Virus record (IMG/VR): IMGVR_UViG_3300042898_001863 | Span: 1-25,984 of that record | DNA: 25,984 bases | Source of the DNA: a virus | Direction: 5' to 3' (one strand) | Part shown: piece after piece, positions 8,619 to 15,907 of the stretch | Layout: every line of letters starts with the position of its first letter | Position numbering within the stretch: position 1 is the stretch's first letter | Program-made: the position numbers and the translations under genes | Notes under the pieces: model-generated | Told to the model about the DNA's origin: nothing | Database searches by the model: none | What the model saw: only the letters and a program-made list of their open reading frames with translations

Positions 8619-8960
8619 TTAGTCTTCAAGTTTTTTTGTTCTGATCATCCACTCCTTTGGTTCATGGAGATTATCTAACCATTCTTTTGCGGATGGCAAA
8701 TGACTATTGCAATCCTCTTTTACATGTTGTTCACCAACATATCTTGTGTATACAGTTTTGCCATCACTGTTGACAAAACTTGCGCCGAATATCTTTTCAC
8801 ACTCAAAGATTCCCTCTGAGTGATGTCTAAACATACGGTGCTTTGAGTGACCTACCCATGCTTTGGTTTCATCGAACCAATTGTGTATGTGTAAGTAATC
8901 CTCAACTTTACCGCCCCATTTCTTCACGGAACTTTTACAGTGTTGTAGTGGATGTGCCAT
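8619..8960 (-). CDS. DUF6915 family protein
   Basis: A 113-residue small protein that I recognise as DUF6915 from its characteristic opening (MAHPLQHCKSSVKKWGGK), the IHNWFDETKAW block, the RHHSEGIFECEKIFG block and the YVGEQHVKEDC block. The many conserved His, Asp and Glu residues (for example H29, the H46-H47 pair, H79) suggest a metal site, but the function of this family is not known to me. Its stop-adjacent position next to a DUF6878-like gene and upstream of the VWA/MoxR pair suggests these genes act together. Confidence 0.8.
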   Translation of the reverse strand: MAHPLQHCKSSVKKWGGKVEDYLHIHNWFDETKAWVGHSKHRMFRHHSEGIFECEKIFGASFVNSDGKTVYTRYVGEQHVKEDCNSHLPSAKEWLDNLHEPKEWMIRTKKLED

Positions 8961-9367
8961 TAGTCTCCAAATTTTCCAGTTAGTACTGAGTCAATTGTTT
9001 CTGTAACATTCACATAATGATGTCCATGATAACTACCATCAGCTGTAGAGATGTACAGAGTACCTCCGCCACCTTCATTGTTCCACCAGTCATCTGCATT
9101 ATTAAGCACATGCTTAATTGCTTTTTCTTCTATAAGATCTTTTAATACATCATCAGGAGTAGCAGAAAATCGGTCATTGTTTTCAGATACTATACCATCT
9201 TCTATCTCAATAGTACCTTGATGAACTAAATAAACATCATCAATGCAACCACTGTCTCCGCCACCTGAGTAGTGTATCTTTATGTATTCAAATCCTTGTG
9301 CCGCTAAATTAAATAGCACATGTGTAAACCCACTATCTATGGGAATTGTTAAACTTATTTCTGCCAT
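8960..9367 (-). CDS. DUF6878-like protein
   Basis: A 135-residue protein resembling DUF6878. Supporting blocks are YSGGGDSGCIDDVY (33-46), the DDWWNNEGGGGTLYI block (92-106) and the DGSYHGHHYVNV block near 110-121. It overlaps the DUF6915 start by one base, so the two are translationally coupled. The family has no established biochemistry that I know of; the Asp-, Gly- and His-rich conserved blocks suggest a compact alpha/beta fold that may bind a metal or ligand. It is the first gene of the MoxR-VWA cassette in transcription order. Confidence 0.72.
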   Translation of the reverse strand: MAEISLTIPIDSGFTHVLFNLAAQGFEYIKIHYSGGGDSGCIDDVYLVHQGTIEIEDGIVSENNDRFSATPDDVLKDLIEEKAIKHVLNNADDWWNNEGGGGTLYISTADGSYHGHHYVNVTETIDSVLTGKFGD

Positions 9368-9369
9368 GT

Positions 9370-9795
9370 TTATATTTTTTTCTGTTTGTAAAACCTACCT
9401 AGTATGTTTCCGTTTAAGTACGTGTCACTCTCAAGTACACCATATAAGAACTGGTGTTTTACTTCTTGATAAGTTAATTCTGTTTTGCTATAACATATGG
9501 TCAAGATTTCTCTTTTGATGAGAACACCTTCCTTATAAGCTCTATTAAGGACATCGTTGCTACTATAATAAGCATGATAAGCAAGCTTGGATACTCTGAC
9601 GTAGTCCTTCTTTCTTTTATCTTTTGGAGCTGCTTTTTTACCCAGCTTTTTCTTTGTGTTTGCATAAAAATTCTTTTTGCCTATATAACCTACTGACTTA
9701 CCGTTTATTATAGCAGACATGTGATAGACAAAACCTATAGCTCCTTCTGGTATGTGCTCATCTATAAATAGACTGCCTTGATAAATCCAACTCAT
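9370..9795 (-). CDS. Putative GIY-YIG-like phage nuclease
   Basis: A 141-residue protein with a GIY-YIG-like pattern: GFVYHM (21-26) followed by a glycine turn (NGKS) and YIGKKNFY (37-44). A basic Lys/Arg-rich loop follows (46-64), then YYSSND (76-81), IKREIL (93-98) and a QFLYGVL...YLNGNILGRFY tail typical of small phage nucleases of this kind. The likely role is DNA nicking or cleavage in homing, host DNA degradation or junction processing. The start overlaps the primase stop by four bases (ATGA). The general family is likely; catalytic activity is inferred. Confidence 0.65.
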   Translation of the reverse strand: MSWIYQGSLFIDEHIPEGAIGFVYHMSAIINGKSVGYIGKKNFYANTKKKLGKKAAPKDKRKKDYVRVSKLAYHAYYSSNDVLNRAYKEGVLIKREILTICYSKTELTYQEVKHQFLYGVLESDTYLNGNILGRFYKQKKI

Positions 9796-10772
9796 TGTAA
9801 TGCTTGTTTTAATATTGGGGTTAATACTTCTTGAACTTTTCTTATACCATGATCCCGGATAGAATCACTAAGATCTTTTGACAGCGGAAGAAGGGCACTT
9901 TTAATACCATACTTCATCTCATAATTTTTCATAGCATTAATACCAGCTTCATCATTGTCAAACATAATACAGATGCTCTTGTACTTTAATTTGTATGCAC
10001 TGATAACATGTTCTGCTATTACTGTATTCTCACTATCCGGTGCTACAGCTTCTGCTTCATTGTATCCAAGTTTCATAAAGGCCATTACATCCTTAAGAGA
10101 ACTGCAAATGACAAGATATTTTGTTTTCATTGTCAATTGATCAGTACCCTGAATATAATCACGGACTTTAATAAACTTGCTGTCTTTTACTAGAGGCTGA
10201 TAGATCTTATAAAGAGTCCCATCTTCTCTGAAAAAACCATATATGTAAGCTCTGCCTGATATTGTTATACCTGCTTGTTCATTTTCTCTACACATTGTGT
10301 AGGAAGAGAGAGGAGCTACATTATATTTTTCTAACAACTTTGAACCAATGTGAAATTGTGTCCAATACTTTTCATCAAGTTTTGTCCAGCCTATCTTGTC
10401 AAAGTTTGTAACTTTATATTTTTTCTCAATTTTAAATTCACGTGAAGCATAATCATTATTGTTGACCAGTAACCATTCATTGTAATCTCTTACAATTTTA
10501 TGAGCTGTTTCACCTCTTGTACTCAAATTAAAAAGTCTTTGTACAAGATTAAGAGAATCACCAGAGATGTTTGTAGAAAAGTCCCTGAACATATAGTTGT
10601 TTGTGTTACCTACAAATATACTGAACGAGGGCCTCTTGTCTTTGGGATTAAATGGTGAGAGAATCATAAGGCTTTGACCTGTCAACTTATCTTGAAGCTT
10701 CAAGTAAAATTCAAAAACCCATTCTCTTGGTACCTCAATAAGTTCTGAGATAAGCGTCTTTGTTCTGATCAT
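9792..10772 (-). CDS. DnaG-like primase with TOPRIM domain and cysteine-less zinc-finger region
   Basis: A 326-residue primase that makes RNA primers for the phage replisome. The N-terminal segment keeps the outline of a CHC2 zinc finger (SPFNPKDKRPSFSIF at 39-53, then GDSLNLV at 71-77), but the metal-binding cysteines are absent. The TOPRIM part has YLVICSSLKDVM (219-230), where classical enzymes have an EG-x-x-D motif, followed by IMFDNDEAG (269-277) supplying the acidic D-x-D pair. The same S-L-K-D variant is, as I recall, common in Bacteroidota phage primases. No helicase domain is fused; the helicase is the separate gene at 12744-13742. It lies just after a terminator-like hairpin. Confidence 0.82.
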   Translation of the reverse strand: MIRTKTLISELIEVPREWVFEFYLKLQDKLTGQSLMILSPFNPKDKRPSFSIFVGNTNNYMFRDFSTNISGDSLNLVQRLFNLSTRGETAHKIVRDYNEWLLVNNNDYASREFKIEKKYKVTNFDKIGWTKLDEKYWTQFHIGSKLLEKYNVAPLSSYTMCRENEQAGITISGRAYIYGFFREDGTLYKIYQPLVKDSKFIKVRDYIQGTDQLTMKTKYLVICSSLKDVMAFMKLGYNEAEAVAPDSENTVIAEHVISAYKLKYKSICIMFDNDEAGINAMKNYEMKYGIKSALLPLSKDLSDSIRDHGIRKVQEVLTPILKQALQ

Positions 10773-10780
10773 ACTTGTAT

Positions 10781-10809
10781 AAAATAGAAAAGGGGGATAT
10801 TACTCCCCC
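10781..10809 (-). terminator. Intrinsic-terminator-like hairpin between SSB and primase genes
   Basis: A 6-bp GC-rich stem (GGGGGA at 10792-10797 with TCCCCC at 10804-10809) and a 6-base loop. On the minus strand it is followed by TTTTCTATTTT. It sits in the 60-bp gap after the stop of the ssDNA-binding protein gene. It would lower expression of the primase and later genes relative to the SSB and ATPase upstream. Of the two hairpins in this arm it is the more convincing. Confidence 0.65.
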
Positions 10810-10832
10810 ATTCTCTTCTTGTGAATTATTAA

Positions 10833-11513
10833 TTAGTCTAATTGGAAATCAGCACTAGCTGCACCAGATATTGTATTGTCATCTGAACCAAACTCAGTTA
10901 CAGGATTTGCTTTCTTCTTCTTAATATGTTCAGCTTCATTGTACTTTACAACTTTGCTTACACCATAAGGAGCTCCTGCTTTGCTATACTTTGGCAAGAA
11001 TAAGTCATAAGCTGTATAACCATTCTTGTTTGTGTATTCTTTGCCGCCAATACAGAATTCAATTGCTTTACCTTTAAACGGTTGGTCTTTGTCAAAACCT
11101 TTGAATAAAGATTCAACTGTATCATGCTTACCATCTTGGTCTAGTAACCAATCACCACAACTCAAGGCTGTACAAAAGTTCTTTAAGAACTTCAGCATTT
11201 CTTGGTCACGGTCAATTGCAACACCTTTAGTGGTTGTGCTGTCAGCATAAGCCCACTCACTTGCTTTTACATTACCTACTTGTCCTTTGTGACGACCTTT
11301 AGATTCATTGTTCTTGTCAATCATAAAACCTTCAAAGTCTTTGCCCATGTCTGGACCTTCAAGACTTAAGATAATATTATACGCGCCTTCTTTGTATGTA
11401 TACGGTTCTAAAGTTATTCCGTTTACAATGCACATGTGGTTTCCTGGTTGTAGCGTTTTAGGTACTCCACCTTCTCCGCCAGCTTTGATGTCTTTGGTGT
11501 TTAATTTTGCCAT
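10833..11513 (-). CDS. Probable ssDNA-binding protein
   Basis: A 226-residue soluble protein resembling the SSB-type proteins that sit beside Sak4-like ATPases in phages. The body is beta-rich with many Gly and Tyr residues and is consistent with an OB-fold. The C-terminus ends in an acidic, flexible tail finishing in D-F-Q-L-D, reminiscent of the acidic tips that recruit partners in SSBs. It starts 12 bp after the Sak4-like ATPase gene, and is followed by the hairpin at 10781-10809. No catalytic motif is visible. An alternative is a DUF669-type phage protein, which has a similar role and context. Confidence 0.55.
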   Translation of the reverse strand: MAKLNTKDIKAGGEGGVPKTLQPGNHMCIVNGITLEPYTYKEGAYNIILSLEGPDMGKDFEGFMIDKNNESKGRHKGQVGNVKASEWAYADSTTTKGVAIDRDQEMLKFLKNFCTALSCGDWLLDQDGKHDTVESLFKGFDKDQPFKGKAIEFCIGGKEYTNKNGYTAYDLFLPKYSKAGAPYGVSKVVKYNEAEHIKKKKANPVTEFGSDDNTISGAASADFQLD

Positions 11514-11525
11514 TTCTTTTTAGTT

Positions 11526-12209
11526 TTAATTTTCATATTCTGTTATTGCATTTTTTACAAGAGCTAAGTCATTTGGAATTTCAAAAGAACCAAACATTCC
11601 TCTAGGTGATTTGCATGTATTCTCCCCGTTATTCTGAGTTTCAAACACGTACTTCACGCCGGTCTCTTTGGACTTTTTCACTTTGCCAAATAAAACAATT
11701 GAAAATAAGCCCTCTAATGTAAGAACATTATCAATCATTTTACCTATGGTTTTAGCTTTTAATTTTCTGCTGCCTTCAATATCAGTACTTTCTTCTGCAT
11801 GAGTCAAGAAGAAAATTGTTAAGTCATCTCTTAAATCTTTGGGTAAAGTTGCAACCTTAGCCAAGTTGCTTGCCATTTTTGTGAACTTGTCATAGCCTTT
11901 GTCTAAAGCTTTTTCCATGTATTCAAAGCCAGACATATACTGAAAGTCATCAATTACTATTGTTTTGATTTCAGGTCTTTTTTCTGATACATACTTCATA
12001 CATGCTACAATGTTGTCCGCTTCTGGTTTGCCATATATATTACCGGTCAAGTTTTCCTTAGACCATAATAGATACTTTGACTTCCACCCCTTGAAGGGAA
12101 GTGGTTTGTTAGCCACATTGATAATGAATGTTTCTTTTGGGTTTAACGTCTCAATGCTAGTAGACTTTCCACTGCCGGACTCTGCGATGATTAAAACACT
12201 TTGTGCCAT
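11526..12209 (-). CDS. Sak4-like/AAA_24 RecA-fold ATPase (recombination)
   Basis: A 227-residue single-domain ATPase. Walker A is AESGSGKS (9-16) and Walker B is TIVIDDF (83-89) with D87 and D88; a Thr-His pair in FFLTHAEE is the expected polar residue after the fourth strand. The length and single RecA-like core fit the Sak4/AAA_24 group, which supports single-strand annealing with a phage SSB, and such an SSB candidate is the next gene. The start is preceded by a purely A-rich leader (AAAAAATAAAATAGAA). A DNA-repair ATPase of another RecA-like group is the main alternative. Confidence 0.78.
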   Translation of the reverse strand: MAQSVLIIAESGSGKSTSIETLNPKETFIINVANKPLPFKGWKSKYLLWSKENLTGNIYGKPEADNIVACMKYVSEKRPEIKTIVIDDFQYMSGFEYMEKALDKGYDKFTKMASNLAKVATLPKDLRDDLTIFFLTHAEESTDIEGSRKLKAKTIGKMIDNVLTLEGLFSIVLFGKVKKSKETGVKYVFETQNNGENTCKSPRGMFGSFEIPNDLALVKNAITEYEN

Positions 12210-12216
12210 TTCTATT

Positions 12217-12747
12217 TTATTTTTTGTTTATTAAGTCATTCAACCACTGTTTAGTGCTGACTGGTTTATTTAAAAAAATTGCAGCCAAGTCTCTAATAGT
12301 CATCTGATCCATTGGTAAGTCTTCATTTGCATTAGGCAATATGAAAACATCTTCATCTTTTTTCTTGACATCTTTTTTGGCTTCTTTGATTAGAACTAAT
12401 TCATCTACAGGCACTAGATACCTTACGTGTCCAGTCTGTGGATGAGGATCAGTCATGTCATACTCCTCTTGAAAATGCGAATTAAAGTTCCACCTATACA
12501 GGCGTCTTTCCGTATCTTCTGGAATTAAGTCTTTACTGGTGAATTCTACGTAAACGTCTTCACCCTTGTTTATCTCACTTGCAAAAAATGCAATGTGAAG
12601 ATCTGTTTTTCCATGAGGTCTATAAGCCATCTTGGGAATAAATAATGCATCAGATACTCCATTGCTTTCAAGCGTTGGCTGATGAAATTCCCGAAGCTTG
12701 CGTAAACGCTCCTTCTTGTCTTCTGGTTTGTCTGTTGTTGATATCAT
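12217..12747 (-). CDS. Hypothetical protein between DnaB-like helicase and Sak4-like ATPase, 176 aa
   Basis: No family is recognised. The protein is soluble; a central beta-rich part (about 40-125) is followed by an acidic/lysine segment and a short helical C-terminus. The ATG overlaps the end of the helicase gene by four bases, so it is co-translated with it. A replisome accessory role is suggested only by position. Confidence 0.8.
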   Translation of the reverse strand: MISTTDKPEDKKERLRKLREFHQPTLESNGVSDALFIPKMAYRPHGKTDLHIAFFASEINKGEDVYVEFTSKDLIPEDTERRLYRWNFNSHFQEEYDMTDPHPQTGHVRYLVPVDELVLIKEAKKDVKKKDEDVFILPNANEDLPMDQMTIRDLAAIFLNKPVSTKQWLNDLINKK

Positions 12748-13742
12748 GTTCTTATTCTTTTTTCTTGTGTTGCTGGTGTTTGCATTTCTACAATTTTCAT
12801 CTTCTCAAACTCTGCTTTAAAGAAACTCATACGAGTATTTCCATTTCTGCACTTGAGGAAATGTACAACCAACACCATGTCATTATCTATTATATACCTG
12901 TCTGGTCCATAATATCTTATCTTTTGCTTACCCGGTCTGTTAATACCAACTAACATATCAGCATGCTGGAGAAGCGCATCTGCTCCAAAGAGATCTGATT
13001 CAAGAATGTAATTTCCATACTTGCCATCCTCATTTCTTTCTGGACTGTCTATGCCACGGTTTAACTGGCTTAGGATAATAAAAGCAATTGGATAGCGTCT
13101 TTTAAGACTTGTTAGTGCTTCACCTAGAGAATAGAGGCTATCATATTTGTCCTTCTCAAAGGCGTCTTTCTTCAAGAGTAAGCTGTGATCAAGTGTTACA
13201 ATTGTTTTCTTGTACATTTTTTTACCATCCTTTTCTGTTGCATGTTCATTCATGTAAGCTGCAATGATTTGTTTAAACTCAGTTACAGTACACGGTTCTT
13301 CTACAATGTCAATAGGATACTTGACTCTTTCTTGTGCATATTCATAGCACTTGTTTAGTTCTTCATTGGTCATCTTACCACCAGGCTCTGCACTACATAG
13401 ATACTTGTAAGATTTACCAAGAACACTGGAGTATTCACGGATGGCTGATGTCCTTGATAGCATTTCAAACTGGAATTCCAATACTCTAAAATCATCTCCT
13501 GCGTTAAGCTTGAAAGCCTCACGTATGATTTGATCTTTGATTAATGTCTTCCCACTGGCTGGCCTTCCTCCTATTACGGTAGTGGAATGCCATTCAATAC
13601 CATCTGTGCCCGCGTCATTCCACTTGGGCCATGGTGTTTTAATACTACGTATTTCACCCTTCATCCTACCTTGCAGATAGAGCAGGGAATCCCTGAACCC
13701 ATCGCGTTGGCTTCTCCACGCTGTTGATTTTTTGTCACTCAT
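12744..13742 (-). CDS. DnaB-like replicative helicase (RecA-like ATPase core)
   Basis: A 332-residue hexameric-type helicase expected to unwind the fork ahead of the family B polymerase. Walker A is GGRPASGKT (58-66), the classical DnaB form. Walker B is the strand ending in TIVTLDH, and the SQLNRG motif with the following ESDLFGADALLQHADM segment matches the DnaB H3 and later core. It is much shorter than cellular DnaB and lacks the N-terminal collar domain, as in many phage enzymes. A TATATTTG -7 motif lies about 50 bp upstream. The gene upstream may encode its loader. Confidence 0.87.
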   Translation of the reverse strand: MSDKKSTAWRSQRDGFRDSLLYLQGRMKGEIRSIKTPWPKWNDAGTDGIEWHSTTVIGGRPASGKTLIKDQIIREAFKLNAGDDFRVLEFQFEMLSRTSAIREYSSVLGKSYKYLCSAEPGGKMTNEELNKCYEYAQERVKYPIDIVEEPCTVTEFKQIIAAYMNEHATEKDGKKMYKKTIVTLDHSLLLKKDAFEKDKYDSLYSLGEALTSLKRRYPIAFIILSQLNRGIDSPERNEDGKYGNYILESDLFGADALLQHADMLVGINRPGKQKIRYYGPDRYIIDNDMVLVVHFLKCRNGNTRMSFFKAEFEKMKIVEMQTPATQEKRIRT

Positions 13743-13790
13743 AATAAATTTGAATATCTCTTAAGGTGCTTTGTTCTTCTGAGACTGTAA

Positions 13791-13798
13791 CAAATATA
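13791..13798 (-). promoter_or_regulatory. Possible Bacteroidota-type -7 promoter motif before the helicase gene
   Basis: TATATTTG on the minus strand matches the TAnnTTTG consensus exactly and lies in the 71-bp gap between the 210-residue gene and the helicase gene. It predicts a leader of roughly 40-45 bases. I see no good TTTG -33 element, and in an AT-rich genome such an 8-mer also occurs by chance inside genes (for example 4354-4361 and 10613-10620). Confidence 0.35.
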
Positions 13799-13813
13799 AT
13801 AATAAAATTACAT

Positions 13814-14446
13814 TTATACTACACTTTCAGAGAAATAATTTTGATCTTGTTGAATGTCACCAGACTCAACAACAGCACACATGTTAGCTAGTTCTGAGCC
13901 CCATGATTTGTCTGATTGTTGCTTGCGGATAAAGTACTGAGAAGTTTGCATATACATGTAATTCTTTCTCTCATATTCATCTACATACATTGCTGTTGCT
14001 TTAAGTATAGTTTCCCAACTGTACTCATAGGTTTTTATAAACCATTCTAGTGCAGTTTGTACATTCTTCTTATCAGATCTTGCAGCTTTACCACTTGGTA
14101 AACGTAGTTTGGGGAAGAGAAGTATGTATGCATCTATGTTCTTCTGGTAATCATCACCCATCACAGACTTGTTCACTTTCTTTTTGTTTACTTTAAAGTG
14201 ACCATCTATGTCTTCTAAGAATGCATTTGCCTGAGAAGAAAGTTCATACTTAATACCTGTTGCATCAGTAAGATCTTTTATCCAAGAGTCTTTGACTAGA
14301 CTTCTTATTTCAGCATGCAGATTTATGTACTGAGAAGCAACACTTTCTCTTATACAACACATCAAGTAAAACTGATTTGGAGTCAGTTTTTTTTGTGCTA
14401 TCTGCATGAATACTTCCATCATCTCTAAATTATTTTTTGTACTCAT
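13814..14446 (-). CDS. Possible replisome organiser or helicase loader, 210 aa
   Basis: A 210-residue soluble protein. The N-terminal half (about 5-70) is helical and looks like a winged-helix DNA-binding segment. The C-terminal half has the pattern LFPKLRLPSGK, a W-F-I-K-T-Y block, and MQTSQYFIRKQ, which is similar to regions I associate with phage replication-initiation and loader proteins. It is the first gene of the minus-strand replication arm, directly before the DnaB-like helicase, the usual place for a loader. The identification rests on context and general pattern, not on a decisive motif; a transcription factor is possible. Confidence 0.45.
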   Translation of the reverse strand: MSTKNNLEMMEVFMQIAQKKLTPNQFYLMCCIRESVASQYINLHAEIRSLVKDSWIKDLTDATGIKYELSSQANAFLEDIDGHFKVNKKKVNKSVMGDDYQKNIDAYILLFPKLRLPSGKAARSDKKNVQTALEWFIKTYEYSWETILKATAMYVDEYERKNYMYMQTSQYFIRKQQSDKSWGSELANMCAVVESGDIQQDQNYFSESVV

Positions 14447-14498
14447 GCTTTGTATTGTGGATTATTTTTTGTATATTAAAAGTATAGATTTAAAGTTT
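14447..14498. promoter_or_regulatory. Divergent promoter region between replication arm and spanin-like genes
   Basis: The only 52 bp separating a minus-strand start (14446) from a plus-strand start (14499) must hold promoters for both directions unless one gene is reached by read-through. Weak TAnnTTTA matches occur back to back: TAGATTTA on plus (14485-14492) and TACTTTTA on minus (14484-14477). Neither has a well-spaced -33 box, and both sites end only a few bases from a start or overlap each other. Confidence 0.4.
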
Positions 14499-14831
14499 AT
14501 GTCAAGAGCTTCATTTGTAACTTACTGTGTATTAGTCATAATAATTTTAGTACTGTCAGCATTAGTTGTATTCCGTAACAGTCAAGTTGCTGATTATGCC
14601 AGTGAAGAAAGAGCTTTAAAGGATTCCATATTAACTCTCTCTGTTAAGATTGACTCAAGTCATGCTAGACAACAAAGACTTGAGCGTCAACTAGATGGAT
14701 TATCTACAATAGAATCACAAGTAATAACTAAAACACATGATAAAATCAATTTTATTTACAGCGTTGCTACTCCTGATGAGCTCGATTCAATTATCCGGTC
14801 AAACTGGAAAACCAAATCAAGATACAATTAA
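14499..14831 (+). CDS. Rz-like membrane protein (putative inner-membrane spanin)
   Basis: A 110-residue protein with an N-terminal transmembrane anchor (about 6-25) followed by a charged, coiled-coil-prone periplasmic part (35-80) and a short polar C-terminus. That layout is the one expected of an i-spanin, which joins inner and outer membranes at the end of lysis. I start it at 14499 rather than at the earlier in-frame ATG at 14406, because the earlier start lies inside the opposite-strand gene and adds a second hydrophobic stretch. The next gene starts inside its 3' end in another frame, the typical Rz/Rz1 overlap. Sequence similarity to named Rz proteins is not obvious. Confidence 0.6.
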   Translation: MSRASFVTYCVLVIIILVLSALVVFRNSQVADYASEERALKDSILTLSVKIDSSHARQQRLERQLDGLSTIESQVITKTHDKINFIYSVATPDELDSIIRSNWKTKSRYN

Positions 14832-15147
14832 GTGTTATGGAGTCACAGAACTCAAGAACATAGCTACAAGTATTGTAGAAGGAAAAACCTGTGATACTCT
14901 TTTGTCTGTTTCCAAATTAAAACTTCAGCTGAAAGACACTATAATTACAGAAAAGAACATTGAGATTGAAAATCTTAATAAGATCAGTGCCTTCAAAGAT
15001 CAGATCATTACCCGCAAAGAGAATGACATTGAAGCCTTGAATAAAAGCTTAGCTTCTGAAATCAAAAAGCATAAGTGGACCAAATATGGATGGGCTGCTA
15101 CAGCTACAATCCTTGGAACATTTGCGTTGCTTTTTGCTCTACGGTAA
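14737..15147 (+). CDS. Secreted coiled-coil protein with C-terminal membrane segment (spanin partner candidate)
   Basis: A 136-residue protein with a signal peptide (about 1-21, ending SGQ), a long coiled-coil-prone region (about 58-110) and a C-terminal transmembrane segment (about 118-135). Cysteines at 33 and 52 could form a disulfide. It resembles the small secreted coiled-coil proteins that sit beside Rz-like genes in Bacteroidota phages. There is no lipobox cysteine at the signal cleavage site, so it is not a classical outer-membrane o-spanin. The 95-base overlap with the gene before it, in another frame, supports a joint lysis role. It ends one base before the convergent glycosylase gene. 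Confidence 0.65.
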   Translation: MIKSILFTALLLLMSSIQLSGQTGKPNQDTIKCYGVTELKNIATSIVEGKTCDTLLSVSKLKLQLKDTIITEKNIEIENLNKISAFKDQIITRKENDIEALNKSLASEIKKHKWTKYGWAATATILGTFALLFALR

Positions 15148-15148
15148 T

Positions 15149-15865
15149 CTACCACACTATCTTTTCATTGAATTGCTTTTTTACAGCTTCAGAGATCTTG
15201 TTATACATGTCTCCTGAATCCCATTTTTCTAACTGAAAATGAGCAGCAGAAGCCGGATGACTTGTAAAGATCTTAAAGTTATTATCTGGTACACTATCTG
15301 CCCACTCTTGTGCTTTCTTACCCATGAATACATAAACTGTACCTGGATTATTGTACATAAGAACATCAAATACAAATGCTAGGAATGGTTGCCACAGTTT
15401 ATAATGAGAACCAACTTTTCCTATTGTTGTTGTGAGAGCACAATTAAGCATTAATATACCTTGATTAGACCATTTCTTAAGATCTGGATCCCATGTGAAC
15501 CCATCCTTGTAAACTGTATCTTCTAATTCTTTGTACATAAACTTCAGTGAAGCCTCAATTTTACCTAGGTTACTACATGAAAATGCTATACCGTCAGCAC
15601 AATTTATATGAGGGTACGGGTCTTGCCCAATTATAACTACTTTTAAATCTTTGTATGGACATTCCTCAAACGCCCTGAACAATTGCTTTACAACCGGAGT
15701 AAACCGGTTACCTTGCTTTGCTTCTTTGAGTAATTGCCTTAATATAATATCAAAGTCTTCACTCATGATAAACGTTTTAAGCTTATCACCCCAGCCAGAT
15801 GGCTTGAGTTTTTCATAAAGTTTAAGCTTTATGTCATCTAAATCTACAGTGTTTAATACGCTCAT
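15149..15865 (-). CDS. ung: Uracil-DNA glycosylase (family 1)
   Basis: A 238-residue family 1 uracil-DNA glycosylase, which removes uracil from DNA. Motif 1 is GQDPYP (80-85), with catalytic Asp82 and a Pro where many enzymes have His, followed by DGIAFS (91-96). The uracil-binding segment is LMLNCALT (138-145) with N141, then GSHYKLWQPF (152-161). The DNA-intercalation loop is HPASAAHF (203-210), against HPSPLS in the classical family. Length is normal for the family. The gene stands alone on the minus strand between two plus-strand units, and ends one base from the convergent spanin-like gene, so it presumably has its own promoter. Confidence 0.95.
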   Translation of the reverse strand: MSVLNTVDLDDIKLKLYEKLKPSGWGDKLKTFIMSEDFDIILRQLLKEAKQGNRFTPVVKQLFRAFEECPYKDLKVVIIGQDPYPHINCADGIAFSCSNLGKIEASLKFMYKELEDTVYKDGFTWDPDLKKWSNQGILMLNCALTTTIGKVGSHYKLWQPFLAFVFDVLMYNNPGTVYVFMGKKAQEWADSVPDNNFKIFTSHPASAAHFQLEKWDSGDMYNKISEAVKKQFNEKIVW

Positions 15866-15895
15866 TTTAAATTTTAATTGTTTAAATTTTATATG

Positions 15896-15903
15896 TATAT
15901 TTG
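15896..15903 (+). promoter_or_regulatory. Bacteroidota-type -7 promoter motif close to a start codon
   Basis: TATATTTG is an exact TAnnTTTG match and ends four bases before the ATG at 15908. A transcript starting at the usual few-base distance would begin at or next to the start codon and be leaderless. A TTG at 15878-15880 is the only -33-like element and is spaced about 15 bp, slightly too close. The alternative is that translation starts at a later ATG (15953). Confidence 0.5.
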
Positions 15904-15907
15904 CTTT

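Noticed and set aside
14406-14498. Earlier start for the spanin-like gene
   Set aside because: It would overlap the opposite-strand start at 14446 and add another hydrophobic stretch; the ATG at 14499 gives the expected single N-terminal anchor.
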